Of a stretch of DNA of 64,000 nucleotides, positions 18,793 through 28,120 are shown piece by piece. The notes under the pieces are model-generated. The model made no database searches. It was not told the DNA's origin and worked only from the letters and a program-made list of their open reading frames with translations. This DNA comes from CAWACP01 sp963780655. GTDB lineage: Bacteria; Acidobacteriota; Terriglobia; Bryobacterales; Bryobacteraceae. Where the stretch lies: NCBI GenBank assembly GCA_963780655.1, contig CAWACP010000008.1:15865-79864 (forward strand), in the 5' to 3' direction. The position numbers and the translations under genes were made by a program. Every line of letters starts with the position of its first letter. Within the stretch, counting starts at the first letter, position 1.

Positions 18793-21384
18793 CTACGCCA
18801 GGTCGAACTTCTCCTGATGCAGCAGCGGGTCGCTCTTCACCAGCACCGGACGCCGCAGGATGCCCTCCAACTCCTCGAGGTAGCGCGTGGTATGCGAGTT
18901 CAGCAGCTTCGCCACTTCCGGATTCACCCGCAGGATCACCTCTTCCCCTTCCACAGCTTTGGCGATCTTGTGGGCCTCCTGCAGGATCTCGCTCACCGTG
19001 GTCTGCGGGCTCTTCACATAGCCCGCGCCATCGCAATACGGGCACGGCGCGCACAACGTGCGTTCGAGGCTCTGCTTCACCCGCTTGCGCGTGATGGCCA
19101 CCAGTCCGAAATCGTTGAACTGGAGAATCTTGTACGGAGCGCGGTCGGCGCGCATGGCGTCTTCGAGCGTCTGCATCACCTTCTGCCGATTCTTGCGCTC
19201 ATCCATGTCGATGAAATCCACCACGATGATGCCGCCAAGGTCGCGCAGGCGAATCTGCCGCACGATCTCCTTCACCGCGTCGGTGTTGGTCTTCACGATG
19301 GTGTCCTCCAGCCGGTTCGACTTGCCCACGTACTTGCCCGTGTTGACGTCGACGGCCACCAGCGCCTCGGTCTGATTGATGACGATGTAGCCGCCCGATT
19401 TCAGCCAGACCTTCGGACGAAGCGCCTTCTCCAGTTCCGCGGTAATGTTGAACGCTTCGAAGATGGGCGCGGGCCGCGTGTACAATTTGACGCGGCTGAC
19501 CAGCGCCGGCTGGAAGCGCTGCACGAAGTTCAGCACGCTCTCGTAGACGTCCTCGTTGTCCACCCAGATGGCTTTGAAATTCTCAGTGAGCTGATCGCGC
19601 AGGAGCCTCTGTACGATATCCAGATCGTGATGCAGCAGCGCGGGAGCGGGCTTCTTCTCGGCCTTCTGCCGAATGTCCATCCACAGATTGAACAGAAAGT
19701 TCATATCCGCGGCGAGCTCTTCCTCGCTCTTGCCCTCGCCCGCGGTACGGACGATGAAGCCTCCGGGCACGCCCGAGTGGTGCGCGTGCAGGATGCGCTT
19801 CAGGCGCAGGCGCTCTTCGTCGCTGGCGATCTTGCGCGACACGCCCATGTGCTCGAGCGTGGGCATGTAGACGACGTAACGGCCCGGCAGCGCAATGTGC
19901 GAAGTGATGCGCGCGCCCTTCTGTCCGAGCGGCTCTTTGGCAATCTGAACGATGATCTCCTGGCCGGCCTTCAGCATGTCGGTAATGGAGGTCTGGGCGG
20001 CGGCCTTTTCGGGACGGCTCACCGCGCGCTGCTCGGGTCGATTGGGCGGCGGCGGAGCGGGCTCGGCGGCGGGCGCGGGAGCCTCGGCGGGCATGTCCCT
20101 GCCCTGACGGATCTTGCGCCGCATGCGACGCGATACGCGGTGCGGATAACGGCCGCCGCGGTCGCGGAAAGACGCGGACGCAGCCGGCTGATCCATCCGC
20201 TCGCGCTGATCGTCAGGCTCAGCGGAGTCCGGGCCGGTCTGCGCCGAGTTCTCCCCGGCCGTATCCAGCGGCTCGCTGTCGGCAGCTTCGGTCTCTTCCG
20301 TTGAGTCGGCTTCGGCTTCGCCGTCGGCGCCGCTGGCGAGATGCTCGAGCATCACGTCGGTGGCAAACTCGTTCGACTGCTCGCTGTCGTCCTCGGACTC
20401 CTCGGACTCCTCGGCGTCTTCAGACGCCTCGGATTCCGATTCAGCTTCCCGCGGAACCTCAGCGGCGGGCTCGGCCGCATCTCCTTCGGGAACCGGCACG
20501 TCTTCGGTTTCCTCGGCTGTTTCCGGACTCGCGGCCTCCAGTTCGGCTTTTTCGGCGGCCTCCTCCACGTCCCCGCGCCGGTCGTTTCCGGTCAGCGCGT
20601 CGGCCTCGGCTTGCACCGTGGCAATCTCATCTTCCTCATCGGCATCGAGCGGCGCGATGTAGGAGCCTCGATATTTCGCCAGCGATTCGCCCGGCAGGAC
20701 CATGAAATCGTCCGTCTGCGACGGCGCCGTGATACTGTCCGGCGCGGGCTCGCGCTCGAGCGCTGAAGCGGGCGGCAGCGGAGCGGAAGCGGGCGGGCGG
20801 AAGGGCGCCGGGCTGCCAACCTCCGTCGCATACTTCGACTCGGGAAATCCGCGGCCGCGATTGCGGCGCCGCCGGCCACGGCGACCCTGGCGGTCGCGAT
20901 CGTCAGGCCGGCCTTCGCGGGTCTCGGTACGAGCGGCCACGGCCGCTTCGGCAGCAGGACCTTCGCCCGCCGCCTCGATCGGCGTTTCCGATTCAGCAAC
21001 CGGAGCAGCCTCCGGCCTGGGAGTCTGTTCGATGCGCGCCGGGCGCTCCGGCCCTCGCACGCCGCGATCTTCGTGACGGCCGCGGCCGTTTTCACGCTCC
21101 GGCCTGTCCGAACGCTCCGGGCGCTCCGGCTTATCGCCCATGTCGTAGTCTTCGCCCTCTTCGAGGAAGTCCGAAACGTACAGGAATGTGTCGCGCTCGA
21201 GACCGACGTCGACGAACGCCGACTGCATCCCCGGAAGCACCCTCGTCACGCGCCCTTTATGGATGCTCCCGGCGAGCGAGTATTCGTTGGATCGCTGGAA
21301 GTTGATTTCCACCAGTTGATCGTCTTCGAGAACCGCCACCCTTGTTTCATGGCGGTTCGCCGAAATCACTAACTCTTTGGTCAT
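18793..21384 (-). CDS. rng: Ribonuclease E/G family protein with a large disordered insert in its S1 domain
   Basis: An 863-aa endoribonuclease for mRNA and rRNA processing. The S1 domain begins at residues 1-80 (GSIHKGRVTRVLPGMQSAFVD) but is interrupted by about 400 residues rich in Glu, Arg, Pro and Ala. It resumes near 480 with ITDMLKAGQEIIVQIAKEPL. The catalytic DNase-I-like subdomain contains GGIIVVDFIDMDERKNRQ (about residue 720) with the metal-binding aspartates, and the zinc-link cysteines are in CAPCPYCDG (about 777). The insert is in frame and has the same GC content as its neighbours. It lies downstream of rodA in the cell-elongation block. Confidence 0.93.
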   Translation of the reverse strand: MTKELVISANRHETRVAVLEDDQLVEINFQRSNEYSLAGSIHKGRVTRVLPGMQSAFVDVGLERDTFLYVSDFLEEGEDYDMGDKPERPERSDRPERENGRGRHEDRGVRGPERPARIEQTPRPEAAPVAESETPIEAAGEGPAAEAAVAARTETREGRPDDRDRQGRRGRRRRNRGRGFPESKYATEVGSPAPFRPPASAPLPPASALEREPAPDSITAPSQTDDFMVLPGESLAKYRGSYIAPLDADEEDEIATVQAEADALTGNDRRGDVEEAAEKAELEAASPETAEETEDVPVPEGDAAEPAAEVPREAESESEASEDAEESEESEDDSEQSNEFATDVMLEHLASGADGEAEADSTEETEAADSEPLDTAGENSAQTGPDSAEPDDQRERMDQPAASASFRDRGGRYPHRVSRRMRRKIRQGRDMPAEAPAPAAEPAPPPPNRPEQRAVSRPEKAAAQTSITDMLKAGQEIIVQIAKEPLGQKGARITSHIALPGRYVVYMPTLEHMGVSRKIASDEERLRLKRILHAHHSGVPGGFIVRTAGEGKSEEELAADMNFLFNLWMDIRQKAEKKPAPALLHHDLDIVQRLLRDQLTENFKAIWVDNEDVYESVLNFVQRFQPALVSRVKLYTRPAPIFEAFNITAELEKALRPKVWLKSGGYIVINQTEALVAVDVNTGKYVGKSNRLEDTIVKTNTDAVKEIVRQIRLRDLGGIIVVDFIDMDERKNRQKVMQTLEDAMRADRAPYKILQFNDFGLVAITRKRVKQSLERTLCAPCPYCDGAGYVKSPQTTVSEILQEAHKIAKAVEGEEVILRVNPEVAKLLNSHTTRYLEELEGILRRPVLVKSDPLLHQEKFDLA

Positions 21385-21735
21385 GAATGATCTCCGTTCA
21401 GTCAGGCCGGTGGGAACGGAGCAGAGGAGGCGGGTAATCGGATGCGACGGTGTTCAGGCCGGGTGATCAGAAGACCGTTACCCCGGCGCGCACTTCACAA
21501 AATCTGTCGGCGCTCGAAAAGCGGAGGCGCGAAGCCTCTGAACCACGCTCTCGTCTCGCCGTCGTACAACAGCCCCGGCCGCCGCATCGAACGCCAGCGG
21601 CCCACGGCTCAATCTCTCGAAGCGTGAACCCGTTTAAATCGGATACCGTTCCCCACGTGCGGCCACTCCCGGCCGCCGTTCAATTCAAAATTCTTCCGCT
21701 CCCTCACGGTCGCGGCTCAGCTAACTATTCGAAAG
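21385..21735. other. Intergenic region between rodA and the RNase G gene
   Basis: No gene is supported. The stretch contains a REP-like repeat copy at 21696-21718. The sequence directly upstream of the RNase G start (21385-21440, read on the minus strand) is purine-rich and probably holds its ribosome-binding site. I saw no clear promoter or terminator. Confidence 0.5.
21696..21718. repeat. REP-like short repeat copy
   Basis: The element contains CCCTCACGGTCGCGGC, the complement of the right arm of the inverted pair at 15486-15508. It lies just past the rodA stop codon. Confidence 0.85.
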
Positions 21736-22824
21736 CTAACTCACGAAACGCCGCAGCCGGACATTGTTGACCAGCCCCAGCATCAAAAAAACCGACATGA
21801 TATTGGAACCGCCGGAACTCATCAACGGCAGCGGAATGCCTGTAACCGGCATCCGTCCCACCACCATCCCGACGTTCACCAGAACGTGAAACAGCAACAA
21901 CGCGGCAATGCCCATGCATATGTACATTCCCGCGCGATCGGTAGCCATCTGGGCGTTCTGAACAATCTGCATCAGCAGCAGAAAGTACAGCCCCAGCGCC
22001 ACAATAACGCCGACGAACCCGTGCTCCTCGGCGAAGGCCGAGAAGATGAAATCGGTCTGCGGCACAGGGAGGAATCGATACTGCGTCTGCGAGCCGTGCG
22101 TGACGCCACGGCCCCACATCCCACCGTGACCCACCGCTATCTTCGACTGAATGACCTGATATCCGGTCCCCTTCGGGTCCTGATTGGGATCGAGGAAACT
22201 CACCAGACGAGCCTTCTGATAATCCTTCAGCGCGAACCAGGAAAGCGGCAGCACCAGCGCGAAGATCACGAGAATGGCCGCCGCATACTTCCACGGCAGA
22301 CCCGCCAGAAAAATGCCGACGGCGAGAATGGGCAGATAGGTTAACGCGGTACCGAGATCCGGCTGTTTGAGGACCAGCAGCATGGGCAAGCCGATCAGAC
22401 CACCCAGTTTGAACAGATCGCGTAATTCGAGTTGCTCCGATTTGAGTTCGACCAGGTACCGCGCAACAAGCAGAACCAGAACCAGCTTAACGAATTCTGA
22501 CACCTGGAACCGGAATCCTGCAACCGGAATCCACCGGCGCGAGCCGAAAACGGTCTTGCCGACGATGAAAGTGGCAATCAGGGCCAGAATCGACACGATG
22601 TACATGACCGGGGACTGGCTCAGGAGCGTGTGGTAGTCGATCCGGCTGGCCAGCCACATGAGGCCGAGCGCCGGGAAGATGTAAATGATTTGTTTCCACC
22701 ATGCATCCTGCCAGGCGGTATCGTGCGTGGCGCTGAAAATCTGGAGAACGCCCAGAGCGCAGATGGCGAGAGCTACGATGAGCAGCACCCAGTCGAAGTC
22801 GCGGATGGAACGATAGGAGGACAT
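21736..22824 (-). CDS. rodA: Rod-shape peptidoglycan polymerase RodA
   Basis: A 362-aa SEDS-family glycosyltransferase that polymerises lipid II during lateral wall growth, working with the PBP2 encoded just upstream. About ten membrane helices are present. Typical signatures are IFPALGLMWLASRIDYH, WIPVAGFRFQVSEFVKL, LVLKQPDLGTALTYLPI, GHGGMWGRGVTHGSQTQYRFLPVPQTDFIFS, and the C-terminal MPVTGIPLPLMSSGGSN. The start is 6 bp from the mrdA stop. Confidence 0.96.
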   Translation of the reverse strand: MSSYRSIRDFDWVLLIVALAICALGVLQIFSATHDTAWQDAWWKQIIYIFPALGLMWLASRIDYHTLLSQSPVMYIVSILALIATFIVGKTVFGSRRWIPVAGFRFQVSEFVKLVLVLLVARYLVELKSEQLELRDLFKLGGLIGLPMLLVLKQPDLGTALTYLPILAVGIFLAGLPWKYAAAILVIFALVLPLSWFALKDYQKARLVSFLDPNQDPKGTGYQVIQSKIAVGHGGMWGRGVTHGSQTQYRFLPVPQTDFIFSAFAEEHGFVGVIVALGLYFLLLMQIVQNAQMATDRAGMYICMGIAALLLFHVLVNVGMVVGRMPVTGIPLPLMSSGGSNIMSVFLMLGLVNNVRLRRFVS

Positions 22825-22829
22825 GGTGG

Positions 22830-24752
22830 TTAGTCCGCTCCCTCACGGTCGTGGCTCGGTTTGGGTCTGGTGAATAACCGAGGCTCTCCCAGGTCGGTGA
22901 TCTCGGGCCTTTGGGCCGCCACGCGCGCCTTCTTATCGAAGTATGCCTTGAGCACGTCGCGCACGATGGGCGCGGCGAACTGGCCGTGCTCGCCGCCCTC
23001 AAACAGGGCCACCACCACAATCTCGGGACTCTGCCTGGGAGCGAAGCCCACGAACCAGGCGTTGTCTTTCATCGAATGCGCCAGCTTCGCATTCCCTTTC
23101 AGGAACACGTTGGAAGCAAGCTGGGCCGAACCGGTCTTGCCGCACACGTCGATGCCCGGAAGTTTGGCGCGGCCTCCGGTACCACCCTCGTTCACCACGC
23201 CGTACATCCCGTAGATCACCTTCTGCACGTTTTCGAGATTGAGATCGGCGCGGCGGGCCGGCTCGAGCTTCGCATCGCGCACCAGATGGGGCGTCTGCCA
23301 CACCCCGCCAGTCACTATGCCGCCGATGGCCTCGGCTAGCTGCAACGGCGTCACCGTGACGGCGCCCTGCCCGATGCCCACCGAGATGGTCTCGCCCGCG
23401 TACCATTTCTGGTGGTAGTTGCGCATCTTCCACCTGGTTGAGGGCATTACGCCGGACGCTTCGTTCGGCAGATCGATACCGGTCTTGTGGCCCAATCCGG
23501 CCATTTCCGCGTACTGCGCGATGCGATCGATGCCCAGCTTGTTGGCGACCGTGTAGAAGAACACGTCGCACGAATGGACGATGGCCTTGTGGATCTCGAC
23601 AACCCCGTGGCCATGCTTCTCCCAACACTTAAAGTAATGGCCATAAAAGCTTGCACCGCCGGGACAATGGACCTTGAAATCGTCGGTGATGACGCCCGAT
23701 TCCAGACCTGCTAACGCCATGATCGGCTTGAACGTGGAGCCGGGCGCCTGCTGCGCCTGGATGGCCCGGTTGAGCAGCGGATGGTCGGGATTCTCCACCA
23801 TCTCCTTCCAGTCGCGGGCGGGAATGCGGCCGGCGAAGAGGTTGGGATCGAAACTGGGCCGGCTCACCATGGCGAGTATCTCGCCCGTGCGCGGGTCGAG
23901 CGCGACCACCGCGCCGCGCTTGTTCTCCATGGCCAGTTCGGCCACGGCCTGAAGGTCGAGATCGAGCGTGGTCCTGAGGTCCTTGCCGGGAACGGCCGGC
24001 TTGTCGTCGATGGGCTCGCGCTCGCGGCCCATATTGTCCACTTTGACGCGCCGCTGGCCATCGACGCCCATGAGCGTGTCGTTGTATTGCTTCTCGAGGC
24101 CCTGTTTGCCGATGATATCGCCGGGGCGGTATTTGGTGATGTAGTCGGGCGAGTCCAGCTCGGCCTCGCTGATTTCGCCCACGTACCCGATGACGTGCGC
24201 GGCCATGCCATCGGCGGGATACAGGCGCCGCTGCGCCGGGATGAGCGACATCTCCGGAAACGTGTCGGCATCGCGGTGCGCTTCGACGAAGGCCAGATCC
24301 TCCGGGGTGAGCTCTTCCTTCAGGATGATGGGCTCGTACTTCGGGCGGCTGTCGAATCGGCGCAGGCGGTCGAGCAGATCGTTGTAATCGAGGCCGAGGC
24401 CTTCGGCGATGGGCTTCAGATGCTCAAACTTCAGGTTCTCCCGCGAGATCATCAGGCCGTAGGAAGCGTGGTTGTCGACGATGACGCGGCCGTCGCGGTC
24501 GAGGATCTTGCCGCGGGGAGCGAGGACCGGCACGGACTTGATGTAATTCTCTTCGGCCCGCTCGCCGTAGAACTCGGGGTTGCGGACCTGCAGGTCCCAG
24601 AAGCCGGACACCAGGAAGATGAAGACACCTACGGTAAGGTACTGGAAGAAAGCGATCTTGCCAGTGCCGAACTTGGTCTCGCCGCGCAGCAGGCGTGGAG
24701 GCGGAGGCGGAACTCGGTCGATTTCACGTTCGCTGGTAGTGGGCAGGGGCAA
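22830..24752 (-). CDS. mrdA: Penicillin-binding protein 2 (elongation transpeptidase)
   Basis: A 640-aa class B PBP. One N-terminal membrane helix (YLTVGVFIFLVSGFWDL) is followed by the PBP dimerisation region and the transpeptidase domain. The active-site SxxK is in APGSTFKPIMA (serine about 340), SxN is in VHSCDVFFYT (SCD variant, as in many PBP2s), and KTGSAQ is near residue 545. The start is a TTG; a stop codon directly precedes it in frame, so no longer form is possible. The upstream 1.5 kb is debris, so its original promoter context may have been lost. The REP copy at 22835-22857 lies at the 3' end of this gene. Confidence 0.95.
   Translation of the reverse strand: MPLPTTSEREIDRVPPPPPRLLRGETKFGTGKIAFFQYLTVGVFIFLVSGFWDLQVRNPEFYGERAEENYIKSVPVLAPRGKILDRDGRVIVDNHASYGLMISRENLKFEHLKPIAEGLGLDYNDLLDRLRRFDSRPKYEPIILKEELTPEDLAFVEAHRDADTFPEMSLIPAQRRLYPADGMAAHVIGYVGEISEAELDSPDYITKYRPGDIIGKQGLEKQYNDTLMGVDGQRRVKVDNMGREREPIDDKPAVPGKDLRTTLDLDLQAVAELAMENKRGAVVALDPRTGEILAMVSRPSFDPNLFAGRIPARDWKEMVENPDHPLLNRAIQAQQAPGSTFKPIMALAGLESGVITDDFKVHCPGGASFYGHYFKCWEKHGHGVVEIHKAIVHSCDVFFYTVANKLGIDRIAQYAEMAGLGHKTGIDLPNEASGVMPSTRWKMRNYHQKWYAGETISVGIGQGAVTVTPLQLAEAIGGIVTGGVWQTPHLVRDAKLEPARRADLNLENVQKVIYGMYGVVNEGGTGGRAKLPGIDVCGKTGSAQLASNVFLKGNAKLAHSMKDNAWFVGFAPRQSPEIVVVALFEGGEHGQFAAPIVRDVLKAYFDKKARVAAQRPEITDLGEPRLFTRPKPSHDREGAD
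22835..22857. repeat. REP-like short repeat copy in the mrdA 3' end
   Basis: One-mismatch copy of the element at 21696-21718 (CCCTCACGGTCGTGGC), here forming the final codons of mrdA, in PSHDREGAD. Confidence 0.85.
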
Positions 24753-25183
24753 TTACAAACCCGCGGTGACGATCTTGTTCTTAGTTTATCAGGAACTCTA
24801 AAGGGCCCTTCGAGCCACGCTGTAACCCTGACGGCGGAGGGGCCCTGGATCACGGCCGGACGAGCCGCCTGTCACTCCATGGAACGAGTCCAATGACATT
24901 CTCGCGCGGGGGCGCCCAGGGACTCTTCACTGACTACGATGGTGCTGCAATAAGCCGCTTCGGGGAAGGCCTTCCCTTCGGCACGCGCTTCAGTGGTCCG
25001 CTTCTCTCGACAGGTGAGCAACGAACTCTTGCCCGGAGGATAGCGCAGGGCTCCGGGCGGGGCGGATACGGGATCGCGGGTAAGTTGTTGATGGCGGTGA
25101 GTGAGATCGCTTAAAGAATGTTGTCATCATGGCCGCGGATGCACGCGGATCGCGCGGCGGTTCATCTGTCGCACAATGGAGAC
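24753..25183. other. Intergenic debris upstream of mrdA, with a GC-rich inverted repeat
   Basis: No gene is supported. AGGGCCCTTC (24802-24811) pairs with GAGGGGCCCT (24837-24846), giving a stable stem that would lie in the 5' leader of mrdA if transcription starts upstream. The rest is unremarkable. Confidence 0.45.
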
Positions 25184-25478
25184 ATGCTCACACTGGACGA
25201 GTTGCGCGCAGAACGGCGAGAGGAGATCCTCCGCACCGCCGAACAATACGGCGCTCGGAATGTCCGTGTGTTCGGGTCTGTTTGCCCGGGGTGACGCGAA
25301 CGAAAGCAGCGATCTCGACTTGCTGGTGGAAAGGGAAACGGGGCGTAGTCTTCTCGATCATGCCGGACTGGTTCAGGACCTCGAGGAACTCCTTGGCGTA
25401 CGGGTTCATGCTGGCACCGAGAGGTCGCTCCATTGGTATGTCCGCGATAAAATCCTGCACGAGGCAACTCCGCTTTGA
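25184..25478 (+). pseudogene. Frameshifted MNT-type minimal nucleotidyltransferase (MntA-like antitoxin)
   Basis: The first frame reads MLTLDELRAERREEILRTAE and then NVRVFGSV. One extra T in a TTT run (25281-25283) shifts it. The next frame continues exactly as ARGDANESSDLDLLVE, the GSx9DxD catalytic signature of minimal nucleotidyltransferases, to LHWYVRDKILHEATPL and TGA at 25476-25478. MntA proteins AMPylate and neutralise HEPN RNase toxins. The partner remnant follows directly. Two independent lesions in the partner support real decay. Confidence 0.8.
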
Positions 25479-25655
25479 AGCATGACCGGCTTTATCTCCA
25501 CCACATGCTGGAGCGCTGCCAACGGATCGAACGTTGCACTCAGCGGGGTAAAGCGTAACCTCGAAGTGATCGGGGAGGCCGCGAAACGAGTTTCGCCCGT
25601 GTCCAGAGCGCGCACGGCATCGCTCGACTGAGAGCTATTTGCGGCATGCGCGAAC
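25475..25655 (+). pseudogene. Decayed HEPN toxin (HepT/DUF86) remnant
   Basis: A TTG overlapping the MntA stop opens LKHDRLYLHHMLERCQRIER, the usual HepT start. After CTQRGK the expected loop is deleted and the sequence resumes in another frame with RNLEVIGEAAKRVSP, the conserved DUF86 helix. One base is missing before WRAICGMREL, the last recognisable segment; the RX4-6H RNase motif region beyond it is absent. The toxin cannot be functional. Confidence 0.78.
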
Positions 25656-26105
25656 TCCGCCGCGCGAGAACGCTCCATCGCCGCTCTCCGGTCTGCTGGA
25701 TCCCTCGGTACGGGCGGACGGCGTACGTGGTCACGCGACGAACTCAACGCGCGCTGAAGCGACGCGGGAATCCGTCAACGGGGGCAAGGGACTCGCTCCC
25801 GCTTTCGAACGCAGCGCCGCTGGGTGGTGAACGGATTACGACGAACCAACCGGCCGGAGGTTGGTTGGCGTTAATCGACGAGACTCAGCCATCGATGAAC
25901 GCGGATACAGGCAGGAGTGACTGTTCCATCGATTCCGTTCCGTACAGGAGGCCATGCATTAGCCGCCCTGCTGCAAGTGCTCCGGCAAGTCCAGGGGCAA
26001 TTCCCACTGTGCTCACGTCGATCCAACATACAGCCGGCGAACGCAGGCCACCTGACAGTCCCGGCCCAGGCTGGAGCCTGTCCGCAGAGCAGCGAAGCCG
26101 CACCA
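25656..26105. other. Non-coding debris between the HepT remnant and the 200-bp repeat
   Basis: Open frames here have no family resemblance and no ribosome-binding sites. I see no promoter, tRNA or mobile-element end. Confidence 0.5.
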
Positions 26106-26305
26106 AACCGCTCCCCTGAAAATGTACCTTCGCCTCCCCGTGGGGCAGACGATCGAGTTTCGTCGTCTGCCATTGCCCGCGCACTCGAAGAGGCAGACGA
26201 CATAAACCGATCGTCTGCCCCACGGAGCCAAAGCTTCGCGGGCTCCCCTGAAACGGTATTTTCATCCCCCGATTGCGGCCCTGAAAGGGCCATGTCCAAC
26301 TCCCT
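26106..26305. repeat. 200-bp dispersed repeat, copy B
   Basis: Direct copy of 15258-15457 with the same length and the same perfect 18-bp inverted arms (26138-26155 and 26208-26225). It ends 12 bp before the mreD stop. Differences are scattered single bases, several in the loop or just outside the arms. Confidence 0.9.
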
Positions 26306-26317
26306 CGCGGGTGCGCT

Positions 26318-26863
26318 TCAGGCGCGGGTCTTCAGCTTGTCCAGGATATGAAAAAGAGGCAGCGCTACGGCGGCGTTCAGCAAGCCGTAAATGAACGTCT
26401 GCTGCGGATCGAAGTTGGTCAACTCTCCCAGAAGCGCGCGCTTCAGCACCCAATAGAAGAACTCGTGGAAGAAGTAAAAGAAGAAGCTCAGGATGCCGAC
26501 GAGCACCGGATTCTCGACGTCGAAGCGCATGCTGACGGAAGCCGCGAAATAGCCGACCAGAGTTTTGACGATGCCGTACATCCCGATGGGCTGGCTCGAC
26601 AGCGAATCCTGCACCAGGCCTACGCCGGCGCCGAAGAACACGGCCGAGATGGGCTCGCGCCGTGAGAGCGCGTAATAAATGGTCACCAGCAGCGGAAGCT
26701 CGAGATAGCCGAGGAAGGGCAAGAACCGCGGGACGTAAACCTGGAACAGCAGCGCGAAGAAAGGAACCAGCAGAAAGCCGACGGAGCGCAGACGCGCGGT
26801 TCTGGCATTCTTCCTCGTGGAATCGGTGAGCAGGCGCTCGCTGAACTCGCTCATGGCCGGCAT
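26318..26863 (-). CDS. mreD: Rod shape-determining protein MreD
   Basis: A 181-aa inner-membrane protein of the elongasome. From the ATG at 26863 (MPAMSEF) there is a short charged N-terminus, then about five membrane helices, including VGFLLVPFFALLFQVYVPRF and LVGILSFFFYFFHEFFYWVL. The segment EPISAVFFGAGVGLVQDSLS is the family signature. The start overlaps the mreC 3' region in the normal mreC-mreD arrangement, with the first ATG 14 bp past the mreC stop. An in-frame ATG at 26854 is an alternative. Confidence 0.92.
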   Translation of the reverse strand: MPAMSEFSERLLTDSTRKNARTARLRSVGFLLVPFFALLFQVYVPRFLPFLGYLELPLLVTIYYALSRREPISAVFFGAGVGLVQDSLSSQPIGMYGIVKTLVGYFAASVSMRFDVENPVLVGILSFFFYFFHEFFYWVLKRALLGELTNFDPQQTFIYGLLNAAVALPLFHILDKLKTRA

Positions 26864-26876
26864 GGCGTCATTCGCG

Positions 26877-28079
26877 TCATTGCTTGCGCTTCGGGGGGGC
26901 TGGCGACGGCGCCGCTTTCTTGTCCTCGGGAGTGGCGAAGTCCGCCTGGTCATTATGGACGTCGCTGTCCAGCTCCTCGCCCGGGGCGGGCGCCGTAGCC
27001 GTCGGCTGCGCCGCAGCGGGCGCTTTCGCGGGCGGTGGATTTCCACTCACCCTGATATTGAAGTCGGGTGGCTTTGAACCCGGCGTGCCCTCACCGAAGA
27101 CGTGATTCTGCGCATCGCCGATTCTCTTGTAAGCGGACTTGATGCGGTCCGCATCGGTGTTACCCGGAAGGGCGCTGAGGCCGCTCGGCGCACCCGTCTC
27201 TTCGGAAGGCGGCGGAGCGGTGAGGTGGACATCGGAGGAAGCCGTGGCCTGTTCGGGAATCTTCTGGTGGATTCCTTCAGTGACGATGAGCACTTCATCC
27301 AGGCCTCCCTGGAACCCGCTGGGTGAGACGAAAATCTCCTTACCGAAACGGCCGTTCCGCACCACCGACGCCTGGCCAACGGGGAATCCGCGAGGGAAAA
27401 CGCGGTCGTAGCCGGAGGTGTAAAACCATTCGCCGACTTCGACCTTTTGCTCGTTCTGCACGTAGTCGACAATGCACTGGCCATGGCCGGAGCCTTTCAA
27501 CGTGCCGTGCACGCGACTCTTCTGCGAGACCACGCCGGCGCCGAAGGTCGGATCGGTTGCCAGCAGCACCAGCGACGCCGTCGGATACGCCTCCGCTACT
27601 TTGCCGACGATGCCATCCGGAGTCACCACCGCCATTCCCTTCTCCACGCCCGATGCCGTGCCGCGATCGACGAAAACCGAGGCCGAGTTAGCCGCCGTTC
27701 CGCTGCCGATCACGCGCGCCGCGATAGTCTTCGAAGGCGTCTGGCTCTGGAACACCGCCAGCGCGCGCAAACGATCGGCGGTGGACAGCTCATTGGTGAG
27801 GAAATGATTCTGCATCTTGAGCCTGCCGACCTCTTCGTTCAAGTGGCGATTCTCGTTGCGCACGCCAATGAGAACGAAATAATCCGCGACCACGCCGATG
27901 GTGTTGCGCCGCACGATTTCGAGAACGGTAGTGGCCGGCGTCACCACGCTCACGCTCCAGACACGCAGCAGCCGCACGTCCTGGCTGGATTTTACCTGCC
28001 ACGCCAGCAGCAGAAGTTGCGCCGTAATTACCAGGAGAAGGACGGTGAGGTTACGGTATCGATTGAGGAACGTGTCCAT
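26877..28079 (-). CDS. mreC: Rod shape-determining protein MreC
   Basis: A 400-aa protein. An N-terminal anchor (LTVLLLVITAQLLLLAWQV) is followed by a coiled coil (NRHLNEEVGRLKMQNHFLTN) and two beta-barrel domains with ARVIGSGTAANSASVFVDRG, MAVVTPDGIVGKV and FYTSGYDRVFPRGFPVGQAS. MreC links MreB to PBP2 and RodA in the periplasm. The C-terminal 120 residues are a Pro/Ala-rich extension not usual in short MreC proteins. It is 41 bp from mreB. Confidence 0.94.
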   Translation of the reverse strand: MDTFLNRYRNLTVLLLVITAQLLLLAWQVKSSQDVRLLRVWSVSVVTPATTVLEIVRRNTIGVVADYFVLIGVRNENRHLNEEVGRLKMQNHFLTNELSTADRLRALAVFQSQTPSKTIAARVIGSGTAANSASVFVDRGTASGVEKGMAVVTPDGIVGKVAEAYPTASLVLLATDPTFGAGVVSQKSRVHGTLKGSGHGQCIVDYVQNEQKVEVGEWFYTSGYDRVFPRGFPVGQASVVRNGRFGKEIFVSPSGFQGGLDEVLIVTEGIHQKIPEQATASSDVHLTAPPPSEETGAPSGLSALPGNTDADRIKSAYKRIGDAQNHVFGEGTPGSKPPDFNIRVSGNPPPAKAPAAAQPTATAPAPGEELDSDVHNDQADFATPEDKKAAPSPAPPKRKQ

Positions 28080-28120
28080 GAACGGCGACTCCGGAAAGCC
28101 GGACGTATGCTTCTATGCTT

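Noticed and set aside
20340..20600. Separate small gene with Ser-rich or Glu-rich coding opposite RNase G
   Set aside because: The frames arise from the acidic low-complexity insert of RNase G read in other frames.
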